Shown: positions 44,302 to 52,674, numbered from the stretch's first letter. The stretch is 64,000 nt of DNA from Phreatobacter sp. (GCF_027532945.1 NZ_JAPZTZ010000015.1:62001-126000); one strand, 5' to 3'. Numbers and translations are program-made. Notes: generated by a model from the letters alone, not told the origin.

Positions 44302-44316
44302 TTGGAAGCAGTCCAA
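44302..44316. promoter_or_regulatory. Inverted repeat in the divergent promoter of the formate dehydrogenase accessory genes
   Basis: TTGGA-AGCAG-TCCAA is a 15-bp dyad in the middle of the 109-base gap between the polyferredoxin and BPL/LplA-like genes. A TATATT hexamer overlaps its left side at 44298-44303. Its symmetric location suits a regulator controlling both directions, possibly the HTH-TorD or HTH-PBP proteins encoded in the island. Confidence 0.45.
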
Positions 44317-44362
44317 AGAACCAGACCGGCCCGTGATAAGGGTCGCTTCTCCAGAAGGTGCC

Positions 44363-45112
44363 ATGGCCCTCGTCACGCTGAGCACGCCCTCGACCCTCGA
44401 CCTGCCGCCGGGCTTCCGGACGGTGGCCCTGCGCGAATCCGGCGATGCTTTCGCCCATGCCTGCCGAACGGCTGGCGAGGAGGGCGCCGGCACGCTCGTC
44501 TGGGTGCGACGTTTCGACATGGCCGAGTTCGCCGTCGTTCTGGAGCCGGCGGAACCGCTCGCCGAGGCGCGCAAGGCCTTCTTCATGGGCATGGCGGCGA
44601 CGGCGGATGCCATTGCCTCGCTCTGCCCGCCGGAGCGCAGCGTCGGCATCGCCTTCCCCGACACGATCCGCTTCGACGGCGGCCTCGTCGGCGGCGGCCG
44701 TCTCGGTTGGCCGAAGCGCTGCGGCGAGGAGGAGGTGCCGGACTGGCTGGTCTTCTCGGCCTGCGTGCGTGTTTCGTTCGCCGGGCTGATGGAGCCGGGC
44801 AAGGTGCCCAATGCCACCGCCCTCGACGAAGAGGGCTTCGAGGGCGTCGGGCCGGCCATGCTGGTGGAGGCCTTCGCCCGCTTCCTCATGCGCTTCGTCG
44901 ACATCTGGGAGAACGAGGGCCCGGACCGCGTCCTCAAGGACTATGTGAAGCGGCTCGACAAGGAGCGGCCGGGCGACAGCCTTGCGCTCTCCGGGGCCGG
45001 CGACCTCGTCGTCACGCCCGCGGCCGGCGGCTTCGGCCGCACCGTGTCGCTGCTCGACGGACTGAAGGCCGTCGCCTGGCTCGACCGCGACGCCGGAGGG
45101 CCGCGCCTGTGA
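44363..45112 (+). CDS. Biotin/lipoate protein ligase-like protein (BPL_LplA_LipB_2 type, DUF4444)
   Basis: A 249-residue protein with features of the biotin/lipoate A/B ligase fold. The core includes SVGIAFPDTIRFDGGLVGGG near residues 93-112 and WLVFSACVRVSFAG, followed by a C-terminal DUF4444-like helical domain (AMLVEAFARFLMRFVDIWE). The catalytic lysine region of true LplA enzymes is not clearly conserved, so ligase activity is uncertain. It starts the DUF6505-DUF6352-DUF3305-DUF3306 run, all with tiny gaps or overlaps. No lipoyl or biotinyl acceptor protein is encoded nearby. Function in the formate dehydrogenase system is unknown. Confidence 0.8.
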   Translation: MALVTLSTPSTLDLPPGFRTVALRESGDAFAHACRTAGEEGAGTLVWVRRFDMAEFAVVLEPAEPLAEARKAFFMGMAATADAIASLCPPERSVGIAFPDTIRFDGGLVGGGRLGWPKRCGEEEVPDWLVFSACVRVSFAGLMEPGKVPNATALDEEGFEGVGPAMLVEAFARFLMRFVDIWENEGPDRVLKDYVKRLDKERPGDSLALSGAGDLVVTPAAGGFGRTVSLLDGLKAVAWLDRDAGGPRL

Positions 45113-45660
45113 TGATGCTGCGCACCATCCGCCTCGACCCTTCGGACACGTTTGTCTTTCCGGTGGCAGCCGAACCCGGGGAGTGGGCCGTCACCGGCTC
45201 CTTCCTGTTCTGGGGCCGCGAGGTCGCCGCGCTGGCCGGCAAGGAGCGCGCCGCATTCCGCTCCGGCTTTGTCGGCGTCGACTCGCTCGGCTTCTCGACG
45301 CTGGTCGTGTGCCAGCCCATCAAGCCAGAGGAGCGCACGGCGGCCGTCGAGGCGCTCGCCGCGCATCTCGTCGACAGGCTCGGCGCCCCGTCCCTCGATG
45401 CGGCCCGCGCCGCCGCCGAGGAGGAGATCGCCTTTGCCGCATCGCTCGCCGAACACGGTGAGGGCACGCTCGTCGCCCTCCACCGCGGCGAGGACGATGG
45501 CGAGATCCGCGAGCAATACCGCGTGCTGCAGCGGCGCGAGCGCACCGAAGGCGCCGACAGCCTGCACGCCCATGCCCGCGCCTTCACCTTCCACGAGGAG
45601 GTGGACGATATGCCCGAGGAGCGGGTGGACCTGATCGACATGATGGCGACCCGCCGATGA
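45112..45660 (+). CDS. DUF6505 family protein
   Basis: A 182-residue acidic cytoplasmic protein. It opens MMLRTIRLDPSDTFVFPVAA and has GSFLFWGREVAALAGKERAAFRSGF near the middle. The second half is mostly helical with many Glu and Ala. The family is found beside formate dehydrogenase genes and has no known function. Its ATG overlaps the TGA of the upstream gene (TGATG), and its own stop overlaps the next ATG, so it is strictly coupled to both. No membrane segment or metal motif is visible. Confidence 0.75.
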   Translation: MMLRTIRLDPSDTFVFPVAAEPGEWAVTGSFLFWGREVAALAGKERAAFRSGFVGVDSLGFSTLVVCQPIKPEERTAAVEALAAHLVDRLGAPSLDAARAAAEEEIAFAASLAEHGEGTLVALHRGEDDGEIREQYRVLQRRERTEGADSLHAHARAFTFHEEVDDMPEERVDLIDMMATRR

Positions 45661-46697
45661 CCCTCGCGACGCGCACGGTGAAGGAATTCTGGGTGTCCTC
45701 CGGGCACCACATGACCAGCCGCACGGAGGGCGGCGGCCTTGCCGTCACCGACGAGATGATCCTCGCCTATCTGGCGCGCCCGGAACTGGTGCCGCCGCCG
45801 GAGGCCTGCGACGCCGAGCGCGACCTCCACGCGCTGCTCCTCGCCGAGCCGCGCCGGCCGGTGACCGCCGCAATGATCGGCGCCATCGCCGACGAGGATG
45901 CCCGCGAGAACTGGCAGTTCATGATCGGCTTCCGCGACAAGCTCATCGCCCATGGCAGCATCGAGGCGGCCTATCTCGCCATCGTCCGGGCGGGCGCCAA
46001 GGGCATCCCGCCGCTCTTCCTCAACCAGCTCGTGCACCTGATCCTGCGCAATGCGCTGGACGGCTGCGAGGACCCCTTCGTGCTGCGCGCCGCCGAACTC
46101 CTGTTCCGCGCCCAGAAGGGCAGCCTGAAGGACGGCGCGCTGCTGCTCGCCGACCACGAGCTGGTGGAGGAACTGGAGGCCGAGCGGCAGAGCCTCATGA
46201 CCACCTCGCCGCTCGCCGCCATGATGGGCAAGGATGCCACCGCCGAACTCGACGTGATGACCGATGAGACGGCGGAGAGCTACTGGTCGCGCTCGGATGC
46301 TTTCACCATGGTGCTCAATCTCGGCGGCGACCCGCGCTCCCGCGAGGCCCTGTGCCGGGTTCTCGAGACCTGGATCCTCCACATGCTCGGCATCGAGACC
46401 ACCATCGCCGCGGTCGAGCGGGTGGAGGATGCGGACTGGCGCTGGTTCGTCGGCCTCGACGCCGAGGCGACCGCCATCGGCAACCGGCTGTGGCGCGGCG
46501 AGGCCGTGGACCCCGGCGAGCAGAGCCGCATCTGCGGGCTCTTCCGCCTCGATTTCACCGATGCGAGCCGCGTCGATCCGAAGCTCGCGGGCAAGCCGGT
46601 CTATCTCCTCATGGCCCTGACCGAGGACATGGTCCTCCGGATCAAGCCGCAGAACCTCATTGTCGGCCTGCCGCTGGCCGGCCGGCTCGCTGCCTGA
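45657..46697 (+). CDS. DUF6352 family protein
   Basis: A 346-residue soluble, largely helical protein. It opens with TVKEFWVSSGHHMTSRTEGG, continues with LTxxMIxAYLxRPEL-type VTDEMILAYLARPELVPPPE, and ends with YLLMALTEDMVLRIKPQNLI. The SGHH motif near residue 15 could bind metal, but this is speculation. The family is known only as a neighbour of formate dehydrogenase operons. It shares an ATGA overlap with the DUF6505 gene and lies 11 bases before the DUF3305 gene. Function unknown. Confidence 0.75.
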   Translation: MTLATRTVKEFWVSSGHHMTSRTEGGGLAVTDEMILAYLARPELVPPPEACDAERDLHALLLAEPRRPVTAAMIGAIADEDARENWQFMIGFRDKLIAHGSIEAAYLAIVRAGAKGIPPLFLNQLVHLILRNALDGCEDPFVLRAAELLFRAQKGSLKDGALLLADHELVEELEAERQSLMTTSPLAAMMGKDATAELDVMTDETAESYWSRSDAFTMVLNLGGDPRSREALCRVLETWILHMLGIETTIAAVERVEDADWRWFVGLDAEATAIGNRLWRGEAVDPGEQSRICGLFRLDFTDASRVDPKLAGKPVYLLMALTEDMVLRIKPQNLIVGLPLAGRLAA

Positions 46698-46708
46698 CGG
46701 AGGACGCC

Positions 46709-47227
46709 ATGCCCGTTCGCCACCTGACCGTCGGCATCGTCGCGGTGAAGCGCAAGCTCTCCAATCCCTGGGTCGATTTCGAATGGATGCCCGAGGCCGT
46801 TCTGCCGGGCCTGCCGGAGGTTCCGGCAGGATCGCGGATCGGCGCCGAGGGCAGCGTCGAGCGCTGGTATCTCGGCCCCGCCGAACTCACCTTCCATTCC
46901 GGCGAGACGTCCCATTACCGCGACAACCTCGCCTCGGGACGCCCCGCGGTCTGGGTGGCGCTGCGCGAAGGCCAGGACGGCAGCTGGGGCGTCGCCGGCG
47001 CGACCATCGACCCCTATGAGGGCGAGGCCTTCGTCGACGTGGTCACCGACAAGGTCGAGGCCGTGCCGATGCCGCACGAGGTGGCCGTGGAACTCCAGGC
47101 CTTCGTCGACGCCCACCATGTCGACCAGCCCTTCTTCAAGCGCAAGCGCGACCGCAAGGACCCGAATGCCGAGCCGGATTTCGGCATCGGCCATCCGGCG
47201 CTCACCGAGCGGGGGAAGCGGTCATGA
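46709..47227 (+). CDS. DUF3305 family protein
   Basis: A 172-residue soluble protein. Conserved-looking segments are HLTVGIVAVKRKLSNPWVDF at the start, WYLGPAELTFHSGETSHYRDNL and PAVWVALREGQDG in the middle, and PYEGEAFVDVV before a basic tail (FFKRKRDRKD). The DUF3305 family has no assigned function and is usually next to DUF3306. A GGAGGA ribosome site precedes ATG 46709, and the stop overlaps the DUF3306 ATG. Confidence 0.82.
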   Translation: MPVRHLTVGIVAVKRKLSNPWVDFEWMPEAVLPGLPEVPAGSRIGAEGSVERWYLGPAELTFHSGETSHYRDNLASGRPAVWVALREGQDGSWGVAGATIDPYEGEAFVDVVTDKVEAVPMPHEVAVELQAFVDAHHVDQPFFKRKRDRKDPNAEPDFGIGHPALTERGKRS

Positions 47228-47895
47228 GACGCGCCGTCCCGCCGCCGCAGGGCGAAGGCTTCCTCTCCCGATGGTCGCGGCTGAAGCGCGAGCCGGAACC
47301 CGCCCCCGTCGAGCCGGCGCCGCCGGCCGCAACCGAGCCCGCCTTGCCCGAGGGCCGGACACTCGACGACCTCATCGCCGAACTGCCGAAGGTCGAGGAC
47401 CTCGTGCCCGGCCAGAGCGTCTCCGCCTTCATGCAGCCCTGGGTGCCGACCCCACTGCGCAACGCGGCGCTCCAGCGGATGTGGCTGCTCGACCCGGCGA
47501 TCCGCGACTATGTCAGCCCGGCGCTCGACTATGCCTATGACTACAACACGCCGGGCGCCGCACCGGGATTCGGGCCGATCGAGACGACCAAGGACATGGT
47601 CCGGGAGGTCGCCGAGCTGTTCGATCGCGCCCTGTCGCGGGTGGATGCCGGGAATGATCCACAGTCTGCTAACGACATAGTGTCGCAAGCCGAGAGCACG
47701 GACGATGCTGCGTCGCAGCATGTTGTCCCTGTCTCTGCGGACGCTGAAGCGGTAGAAACACGCAATCCCCCTGCAGAATGCGAAGACGCCACGGCGCCGT
47801 CCGGGCCCGCCGTTGCTGCAGCGCACAATGATTCACGATCCGATAAGCACTTGGCACCGCCCAAGCGGCGCAATGGCGGGGCTTTGCCGGCTTGA
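47224..47895 (+). CDS. DUF3306 family protein
   Basis: A 223-residue protein. The N-terminal GEGFLSRWSRLKREPEPAP and a Pro/Ala-rich linker precede the conserved core, which has LDDLIAELPKVEDLVPGQSV, FMQPWVPTPLRNAALQRMW and YDYNTPGAAPGFGPIE. The last 70 residues are low-complexity and polar. DUF3306 is found with DUF3305 in formate dehydrogenase loci, and its function is unknown. The GEGFLSRWSRLK motif at the start is characteristic of the family. It is the last gene of the accessory run; the next gene starts about 130 bases later behind a possible new promoter. Confidence 0.82.
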   Translation: MRRAVPPPQGEGFLSRWSRLKREPEPAPVEPAPPAATEPALPEGRTLDDLIAELPKVEDLVPGQSVSAFMQPWVPTPLRNAALQRMWLLDPAIRDYVSPALDYAYDYNTPGAAPGFGPIETTKDMVREVAELFDRALSRVDAGNDPQSANDIVSQAESTDDAASQHVVPVSADAEAVETRNPPAECEDATAPSGPAVAAAHNDSRSDKHLAPPKRRNGGALPA

Positions 47896-47916
47896 AAGTC
47901 TCTTTCCCTGCTTGCC

Positions 47917-47944
47917 TTGCCGGGTCATAGCTTGTACCTATTCT
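47917..47944 (+). promoter_or_regulatory. Possible promoter before the HTH-TorD gene
   Basis: TTGCCG at 47917-47922 and TATTCT at 47939-47944, 16 bases apart, form a weak promoter candidate. The local sequence is less GC-rich than its flanks. Transcription starting near 47950 would leave a leader of about 70 bases before the GTG at 48024 and would make the ATG at 47952 leaderless. Confidence 0.3.
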
Positions 47945-48023
47945 AAAGCAAATGAGGGTCGGCCTATGGGCTGCCAAGTGCCGGAACAGGCACCGCCCCA
48001 TTGAGAGGAAAGCAGTCGCAATC

Positions 48024-48842
48024 GTGCGCGAACGGGGACTGGAAGAGGCCATCAAAGCGGTGGGCGGCGTCGGTGCACTCGCCCGCGCTCTCGGCATTTC
48101 ACAGCCGTCGGTGTCCAGCTGGAACCGCGTGCCGTCCGAGCGCGTGATCGCCGTCGAGAAGGTCTCCGGCATCGGCCGCCACATCCTCCGGCCCGACCTC
48201 TATCCGGAAGCCCGGTCCTCCATCGCGATCGCCATGGAGGCCGCGCAGGCCAAACTCGGGGCTGACGAGATCGACGAGATGGACCACCTGCGCGCGGCCG
48301 AATACGGCATGCTGGCGCTGCTGCTGTTCAAGGTGCCGACCGCCGAGGTGCTGAAGCAGGTCGGCGAGCTTAAGGGCGATGCCTCGCCGCTCGGCATGGC
48401 GCATCTGGCCCTCGCCCAGGCGGCCCGCGAGATCTCGCTCGAGCAGGTCAACCGCGAGTTCTTCGACCTCTTCGTCGGGGTCGGCCGCGGCGAACTCCTG
48501 CCCTACGCCTCCTATTATCTGACGGGCTTCCTGCACGAGCGGCCGCTTGCCGCCGTGCGCCAGGCCTATGTCGATCACGGCATCCTGCGCTCCGACGACA
48601 CGCGCGAGCCGGAAGACCACATCGCCCTCCTCTGCGACGTCATGGCCAACATGGCCCTGAAGTCCATCGGCGAGGGCTACGAGACGGAGAAGGCTTTCTT
48701 CGAGGCGCATCTGAAGCCTTGGGCAGGCCGGTTCTTCGCAGACCTGGAAGCGACGCAGGGTCGCCCGTTCTACGCCGCTGTCGGCGCGGTCGGGCGCCTG
48801 TTCGTGACCATCGAGGAAGAGGCTTTCTCCTTCGACGCCTGA
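48024..48842 (+). CDS. TorD-like molecular chaperone with an N-terminal Cro/YdaS-type HTH
   Basis: About 272 residues. The N-terminal 65 residues form a Cro/YdaS-like helix-turn-helix (LEEAIKAVGGVGALARALGI, SQPSVSSWNRVPSERVIAVE, ending in RHILRPDLYP). From about residue 85 the protein is an all-helical TorD/DmsD-type chaperone domain with MAHLALAQAAREISLEQVNR, EFFDLFVGVGRGELLPYASYYLTGFLHE-like sequence and EPEDHIALLCDVMANMA. The EPEDH segment matches the ExxDH-type motif of these chaperones. It should bind the Tat leader or apo-form of the molybdoenzyme encoded two genes on. I start at GTG 48024, where the HTH fold begins; ATG at 47952 would add 24 unconserved residues. Confidence 0.85.
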   Translation: MRERGLEEAIKAVGGVGALARALGISQPSVSSWNRVPSERVIAVEKVSGIGRHILRPDLYPEARSSIAIAMEAAQAKLGADEIDEMDHLRAAEYGMLALLLFKVPTAEVLKQVGELKGDASPLGMAHLALAQAAREISLEQVNREFFDLFVGVGRGELLPYASYYLTGFLHERPLAAVRQAYVDHGILRSDDTREPEDHIALLCDVMANMALKSIGEGYETEKAFFEAHLKPWAGRFFADLEATQGRPFYAAVGAVGRLFVTIEEEAFSFDA

Positions 48843-48873
48843 GCGTCGGGGAGAAGATTGGAGGACGGGACCC

Positions 48874-49095
48874 ATGTCCAGCGCCAAAGACCAAGAGAAC
48901 GCCACTGTGACGGCTCGCCGTGACTTCCTGAAAGCCATGGCCGGCACCTCGGCTGCCGCAGCCGCTGTCGTGGTCGGCGCCGATGCTGCCGAAGCCCAGA
49001 CGGCCGGCCGCGAGAACCGGAACGAGCGCACGAAGGCCCGCTATCAGGCCAATTCGGCGAATGTCCAGGCTTTCTACCGCACCAATCGCTACTGA
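48874..49095 (+). CDS. Small twin-arginine-signal protein of the formate dehydrogenase operon
   Basis: A 73-residue protein that is mostly a Tat signal. The twin arginines are in VTARRDFLKAMAG, followed by a hydrophobic Ala/Val stretch to about residue 42 and a charged 30-residue tail ending in VQAFYRTNRY. Similar small Tat proteins sit just before the large subunit in FDH3-like loci, and related FdhX-type proteins occur elsewhere. A GGAGG site precedes the ATG. It may assist export or be a small subunit. It is 14 bases before the large-subunit gene. Confidence 0.8.
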   Translation: MSSAKDQENATVTARRDFLKAMAGTSAAAAAVVVGADAAEAQTAGRENRNERTKARYQANSANVQAFYRTNRY

Positions 49096-49109
49096 GAGAG
49101 CGCGCCCCC

Positions 49110-52061
49110 ATGTTGATCAAGCGCAAGTCCCAGGACGCCGCCCGCACGCGGCTCGCCGGCCTCGCCGGTGGACTCACCTCCGGCGTGATGGATCGCCGTA
49201 CCTTCCTCGCCCGGTCCGGCCTCACCGCCGCCGGCGCCATCGCCGTCGGCTCGCTGACGCTCGGCGCGGTGCGCAAGGCCGAGGCGGTCGCCGCCCCGCA
49301 GCCGGGCATCGCCACCGTCGTCAAGAAGAACATGTGCACCCACTGTTCGGTGGGCTGCACCGTCATCGCCGAGGTGCAGAACGGCGTCTGGACCGGTCAG
49401 GAGCCGGCCTGGGAGAGCCCGATCAACCGCGGCACCCACTGCGCCAAGGGCGCTTCCTCGCGTGAGCTGGTGTTCGGCGAGCGCCGCGTGAAGTACCCGA
49501 TGAAGCTGGTCGGCGGCCAGTGGCGCCGCATCACGTGGGAGCAGGCCTTCAACGAGATCGGCGACAAGATGCTGGAGATCCGCGCCAAGTCGGGCGCCGA
49601 CAGCGTCTACATGCTCGGCTCGGCGAAGTTCACCAACGAGGCGGCCTACCTGTTCCGCAAGTTCGGCGCCTTCTGGGGCACCAACAACGTCGACCACCAG
49701 GCCCGCATCTGCCACTCCACCACCGTGGCCGGCGTCGCCAACACCTGGGGCTACGGCGCCCAGACCAACTCCTACAATGACATCCGCGTCGCCAAGACCA
49801 TGATCATCATGGGCGGCAACCCGGCGGAGGCGCACCCCGTGTCGCTGCAGCACGTGCTCAGCGGCAAGGAACTGAACCGCGCCAACCTGATCGTCATCGA
49901 CCCGCGCATGACCCGCACTGCGGCTCATGCCACCGAATATGTCCGCATCCGCTCCGGCACCGACATTCCGGTGATGTGGGGCATCATGTGGCACATCGTG
50001 AAGAACGGCTGGGAGGACAAGGAATTCCTCGCCCAGCGCGTCTACGGCATGAACGAGGTGCTGAAGGAAGTCGAGAAGTGGGATCCGAAGACCGTCGAGG
50101 ACGTGTCGGGCGTTCCCGGCGCCCAGCTCGAGAAGGTCGCCAAGCTCTTCGCCACCGAGAAGCCCTCGACGCTGATCTGGTGCATGGGCGCCACCCAGCA
50201 CACGGTCGGCACCGCCAACGTGCGTGCCTACTGCAACCTGCTGCTGCTCACCGGTAACGTCGGTGCGCCCGGCACCGGCGCCAACATCTTCCGCGGCCAC
50301 ACCAACGTGCAGGGCGCGACCGACATGGGCCTCGATGTCGGCAACCTGCCGCTTTATTACGGCCTGGTCGAGGGCGCCTGGCGCCATTGGTCGCGCGTCT
50401 GGGAGGTCCCCTACGACTACTTCGTGTCGCGCTTCGACGAGGTTCCGGCCAAGGGCGGCCGCGCCGCCCGCACGGCCCGCCAGAACATGGAGGTCTCGGG
50501 CATCCCGTCGACCCGCTGGTTCGACGCGGCCCTGCTGCCGAACGAGCAGGTGGACCAGAAGGACAACGTCAAGGCCATGTTCGTCATGGGCCATGGCGGC
50601 AACACGATCCCGCGCGTGCCCGGTGCGGTCGAGGGCCTCGGCAAGCTCGACCTCCTGGTCGTGGTCGACCCGCATCCGACCAACTTCGTCTCGCTGCACA
50701 ACCGGCGTGACGGAACCTATGTGCTGCCGGCCTGCACCAACTTCGAGTGCGACGGCTCGCGCACGGCCTCCAACCGCTCCATCCAGTGGGGTGAGAAGGT
50801 GGTCGAGCCGATCTTCGAGTCGGCCACCGACTACTGGATCATCTACAAGTTCGCCCAGAAGCTCGGCTTCGCCAACGAGATGTTCAAGAACATCAAGATG
50901 GTGAAGGGCAAGTTCGGTGACGAGCCGGAGGCCGAGTCGATCCTGCGCGAGATCAATCGCGGTGGCTGGTCGACCGGCTATACCGGCCAGTCGCCGGAGC
51001 GCATCAAGGCCCACATGGCGAACCAGGACAAGTTCGACATCGTGACGCTGCGCGCCTCGAAGGACGTGGCGGGCGTCGGCGGCGACTTCTACGGCCTGCC
51101 CTGGCCGTGCTGGGGCACCCCGGAGCTCCGCCACCCCGGCACCCACATCCTCTACAACACCAATGAGCGGATGATGGACGGCGGCGGCACCTTCCGCCCG
51201 CGCTTCGGTCTGGAGCGCAACGGCGAGACGCTGCTGGCGCAGGGTTCCTGGAGCAAGGACTCCATGATCCAGGACGGCTATCCGGAGTTCACCTATGCGA
51301 TGTTCCAGCGCCTTGGCTGGGACGCCGACCTGACGCCGGCCGAGAAGGCGACGATCGAGCGGATCGGCGGTGCCAATCCGGGCGCGATCTCCTGGGCTAC
51401 CGACCTGTCGGGCGGCATCCAGCGCGTCTGCCTCGAGAAGAACGTCTGCCCCTACGGCAACGGCAAGGCCCGCGCCATCGCCTGGAACCTGCCTGATCCG
51501 GTTCCGGTCCATCGCGAGCCGATCTACACGCCGCGCGTCGACCTCGTGGCCAAGTATCCGGCCCGCGCCGACGAGCGCACGCTGCGCATGCCCAACCTCC
51601 ACACGACCTACCAGAAGGGCGCGGTGGACAAGGGCATTGCACGGCAGTTCCCGATCATCCTCACCTCCGGTCGTCTCGTGGAGTACGAAGGCGGCGGCGA
51701 GGAGACGCGGTCCAACAAGTGGCTCGCCGAGCTGCAGCAGGACATGTTCGTCGAGATCAACCCGCGTGACGCGGCCCAGCGCAACATCGCCGATGGCGGT
51801 TGGGTCTGGGTTGCCGGTCCCGAGGGTGGCCGTGCCCGCATGAAGGCGCTCGTCACCGAGCGCGTCGGACCGGGTGTCGCCTGGATGCCGTTCCACTTCG
51901 GTGGCTGGTACCAGGGCGAAGACCAGCGCAAGAACTACCCGCAGGGGACCGATCCGATCGTCCTCGGCGAGAGCGTCAACACCGTGACCACCTATGGCTA
52001 TGACCCGGTGACGGGCATGCACGAAGGCAAGGCCACGCTCTGCCAGATCCAGGCGGCGTGA
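49110..52061 (+). CDS. fdh3A: Formate dehydrogenase alpha (catalytic) subunit, Tat-exported
   Basis: A 983-residue molybdopterin oxidoreductase that oxidises formate to CO2. A Tat motif (MDRRTFLARSGL, R29-R30) predicts periplasmic export. The 4Fe-4S site is C76, C79, C83 and C111. The metal ligand position holds cysteine C201 (RICHSTT, codon TGC), not selenocysteine. Other motifs are MGGNPAEAHPVSLQHVL, IWCMGATQHTVGTANVR, and the C-terminal MGD-binding HFGGWYQGE...NTVTTYGYDPVTG region. Beta and gamma subunits follow directly. The metal could be Mo or W; sequence alone does not decide, though a tungstate-type transporter lies downstream. Confidence 0.95.
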   Translation: MLIKRKSQDAARTRLAGLAGGLTSGVMDRRTFLARSGLTAAGAIAVGSLTLGAVRKAEAVAAPQPGIATVVKKNMCTHCSVGCTVIAEVQNGVWTGQEPAWESPINRGTHCAKGASSRELVFGERRVKYPMKLVGGQWRRITWEQAFNEIGDKMLEIRAKSGADSVYMLGSAKFTNEAAYLFRKFGAFWGTNNVDHQARICHSTTVAGVANTWGYGAQTNSYNDIRVAKTMIIMGGNPAEAHPVSLQHVLSGKELNRANLIVIDPRMTRTAAHATEYVRIRSGTDIPVMWGIMWHIVKNGWEDKEFLAQRVYGMNEVLKEVEKWDPKTVEDVSGVPGAQLEKVAKLFATEKPSTLIWCMGATQHTVGTANVRAYCNLLLLTGNVGAPGTGANIFRGHTNVQGATDMGLDVGNLPLYYGLVEGAWRHWSRVWEVPYDYFVSRFDEVPAKGGRAARTARQNMEVSGIPSTRWFDAALLPNEQVDQKDNVKAMFVMGHGGNTIPRVPGAVEGLGKLDLLVVVDPHPTNFVSLHNRRDGTYVLPACTNFECDGSRTASNRSIQWGEKVVEPIFESATDYWIIYKFAQKLGFANEMFKNIKMVKGKFGDEPEAESILREINRGGWSTGYTGQSPERIKAHMANQDKFDIVTLRASKDVAGVGGDFYGLPWPCWGTPELRHPGTHILYNTNERMMDGGGTFRPRFGLERNGETLLAQGSWSKDSMIQDGYPEFTYAMFQRLGWDADLTPAEKATIERIGGANPGAISWATDLSGGIQRVCLEKNVCPYGNGKARAIAWNLPDPVPVHREPIYTPRVDLVAKYPARADERTLRMPNLHTTYQKGAVDKGIARQFPIILTSGRLVEYEGGGEETRSNKWLAELQQDMFVEINPRDAAQRNIADGGWVWVAGPEGGRARMKALVTERVGPGVAWMPFHFGGWYQGEDQRKNYPQGTDPIVLGESVNTVTTYGYDPVTGMHEGKATLCQIQAA

Positions 52062-52077
52062 GAGGGAGGACCGAACA

Positions 52078-52674
52078 ATGGCCCGTATGAAGTTCCTCTG
52101 TGATGCCGATCGTTGCATCGAATGCAACGCCTGCGTCACCGCCTGCAAGAACGAGCACGACGTTCCGTGGGGCATCAACCGCCGCCGCGTCGTCACGCTC
52201 AATGACGGCAAGCCCGGTGAGCGCTCCATCTCGATGGCGTGCATGCACTGCACCGACGCGCCCTGCGCGGCGGTGTGCCCGGTGAACTGCTTCTACACCA
52301 CGGCCGACGCGGTCGTGCTGCACTCCAAGGAGCTGTGCATCGGCTGCGGCTACTGCTTCTACGCCTGCCCGTTCGGCGCGCCGCAATATCCGCGCGTCAG
52401 CAACTTCGGCACCCGCGGCAAGATGGACAAGTGCACCTACTGCGCCGGTGGTCCGCTCGCCGACAACTCCACGGCCGAATATGCCGCCTACGGTGCCAAC
52501 CGCCTTGCCCAGGGCAAGCTCCCGCTCTGCGCGGAGATGTGCTCGACCAAGGCGCTGCTCGCCGGCGACAGCGACATGATCGCGACCATCTACAAGGAGC
52601 GCGTGCTGAAGCGTGGCTACGGCTCGGGCGCCTGGGGCTGGCAGACGGCCTACAAGGAAACCATCGCCATCTGA
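52078..52674 (+). CDS. fdh3B: Formate dehydrogenase FDH3-type beta subunit (4Fe-4S)
   Basis: A 198-residue iron-sulfur subunit. Four cysteine groups hold about four 4Fe-4S clusters: CIECNACVTACKNEHD (C13, C16, C19, C23), CMHCTDAPCAAVCPVNC, CIGCGYCFYACPFGAPQ, and CTYC with later cysteines in PLCAEMCSTKA. It passes electrons from the catalytic subunit to the cytochrome b. There is no signal peptide, so it probably travels through Tat attached to the alpha subunit. It lies 16 bases after alpha. Confidence 0.95.
   Translation: MARMKFLCDADRCIECNACVTACKNEHDVPWGINRRRVVTLNDGKPGERSISMACMHCTDAPCAAVCPVNCFYTTADAVVLHSKELCIGCGYCFYACPFGAPQYPRVSNFGTRGKMDKCTYCAGGPLADNSTAEYAAYGANRLAQGKLPLCAEMCSTKALLAGDSDMIATIYKERVLKRGYGSGAWGWQTAYKETIAI

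Noticed and set aside
49089-49130. Selenocysteine machinery signal at the start of the formate dehydrogenase
   Set aside because: The active-site codon is TGC and no in-frame TGA is present, so no SECIS element is needed.
49089-52253. A 1054-codon open frame on the - strand
   Set aside because: It is the antisense of the formate dehydrogenase alpha subunit and has only low-complexity composition.
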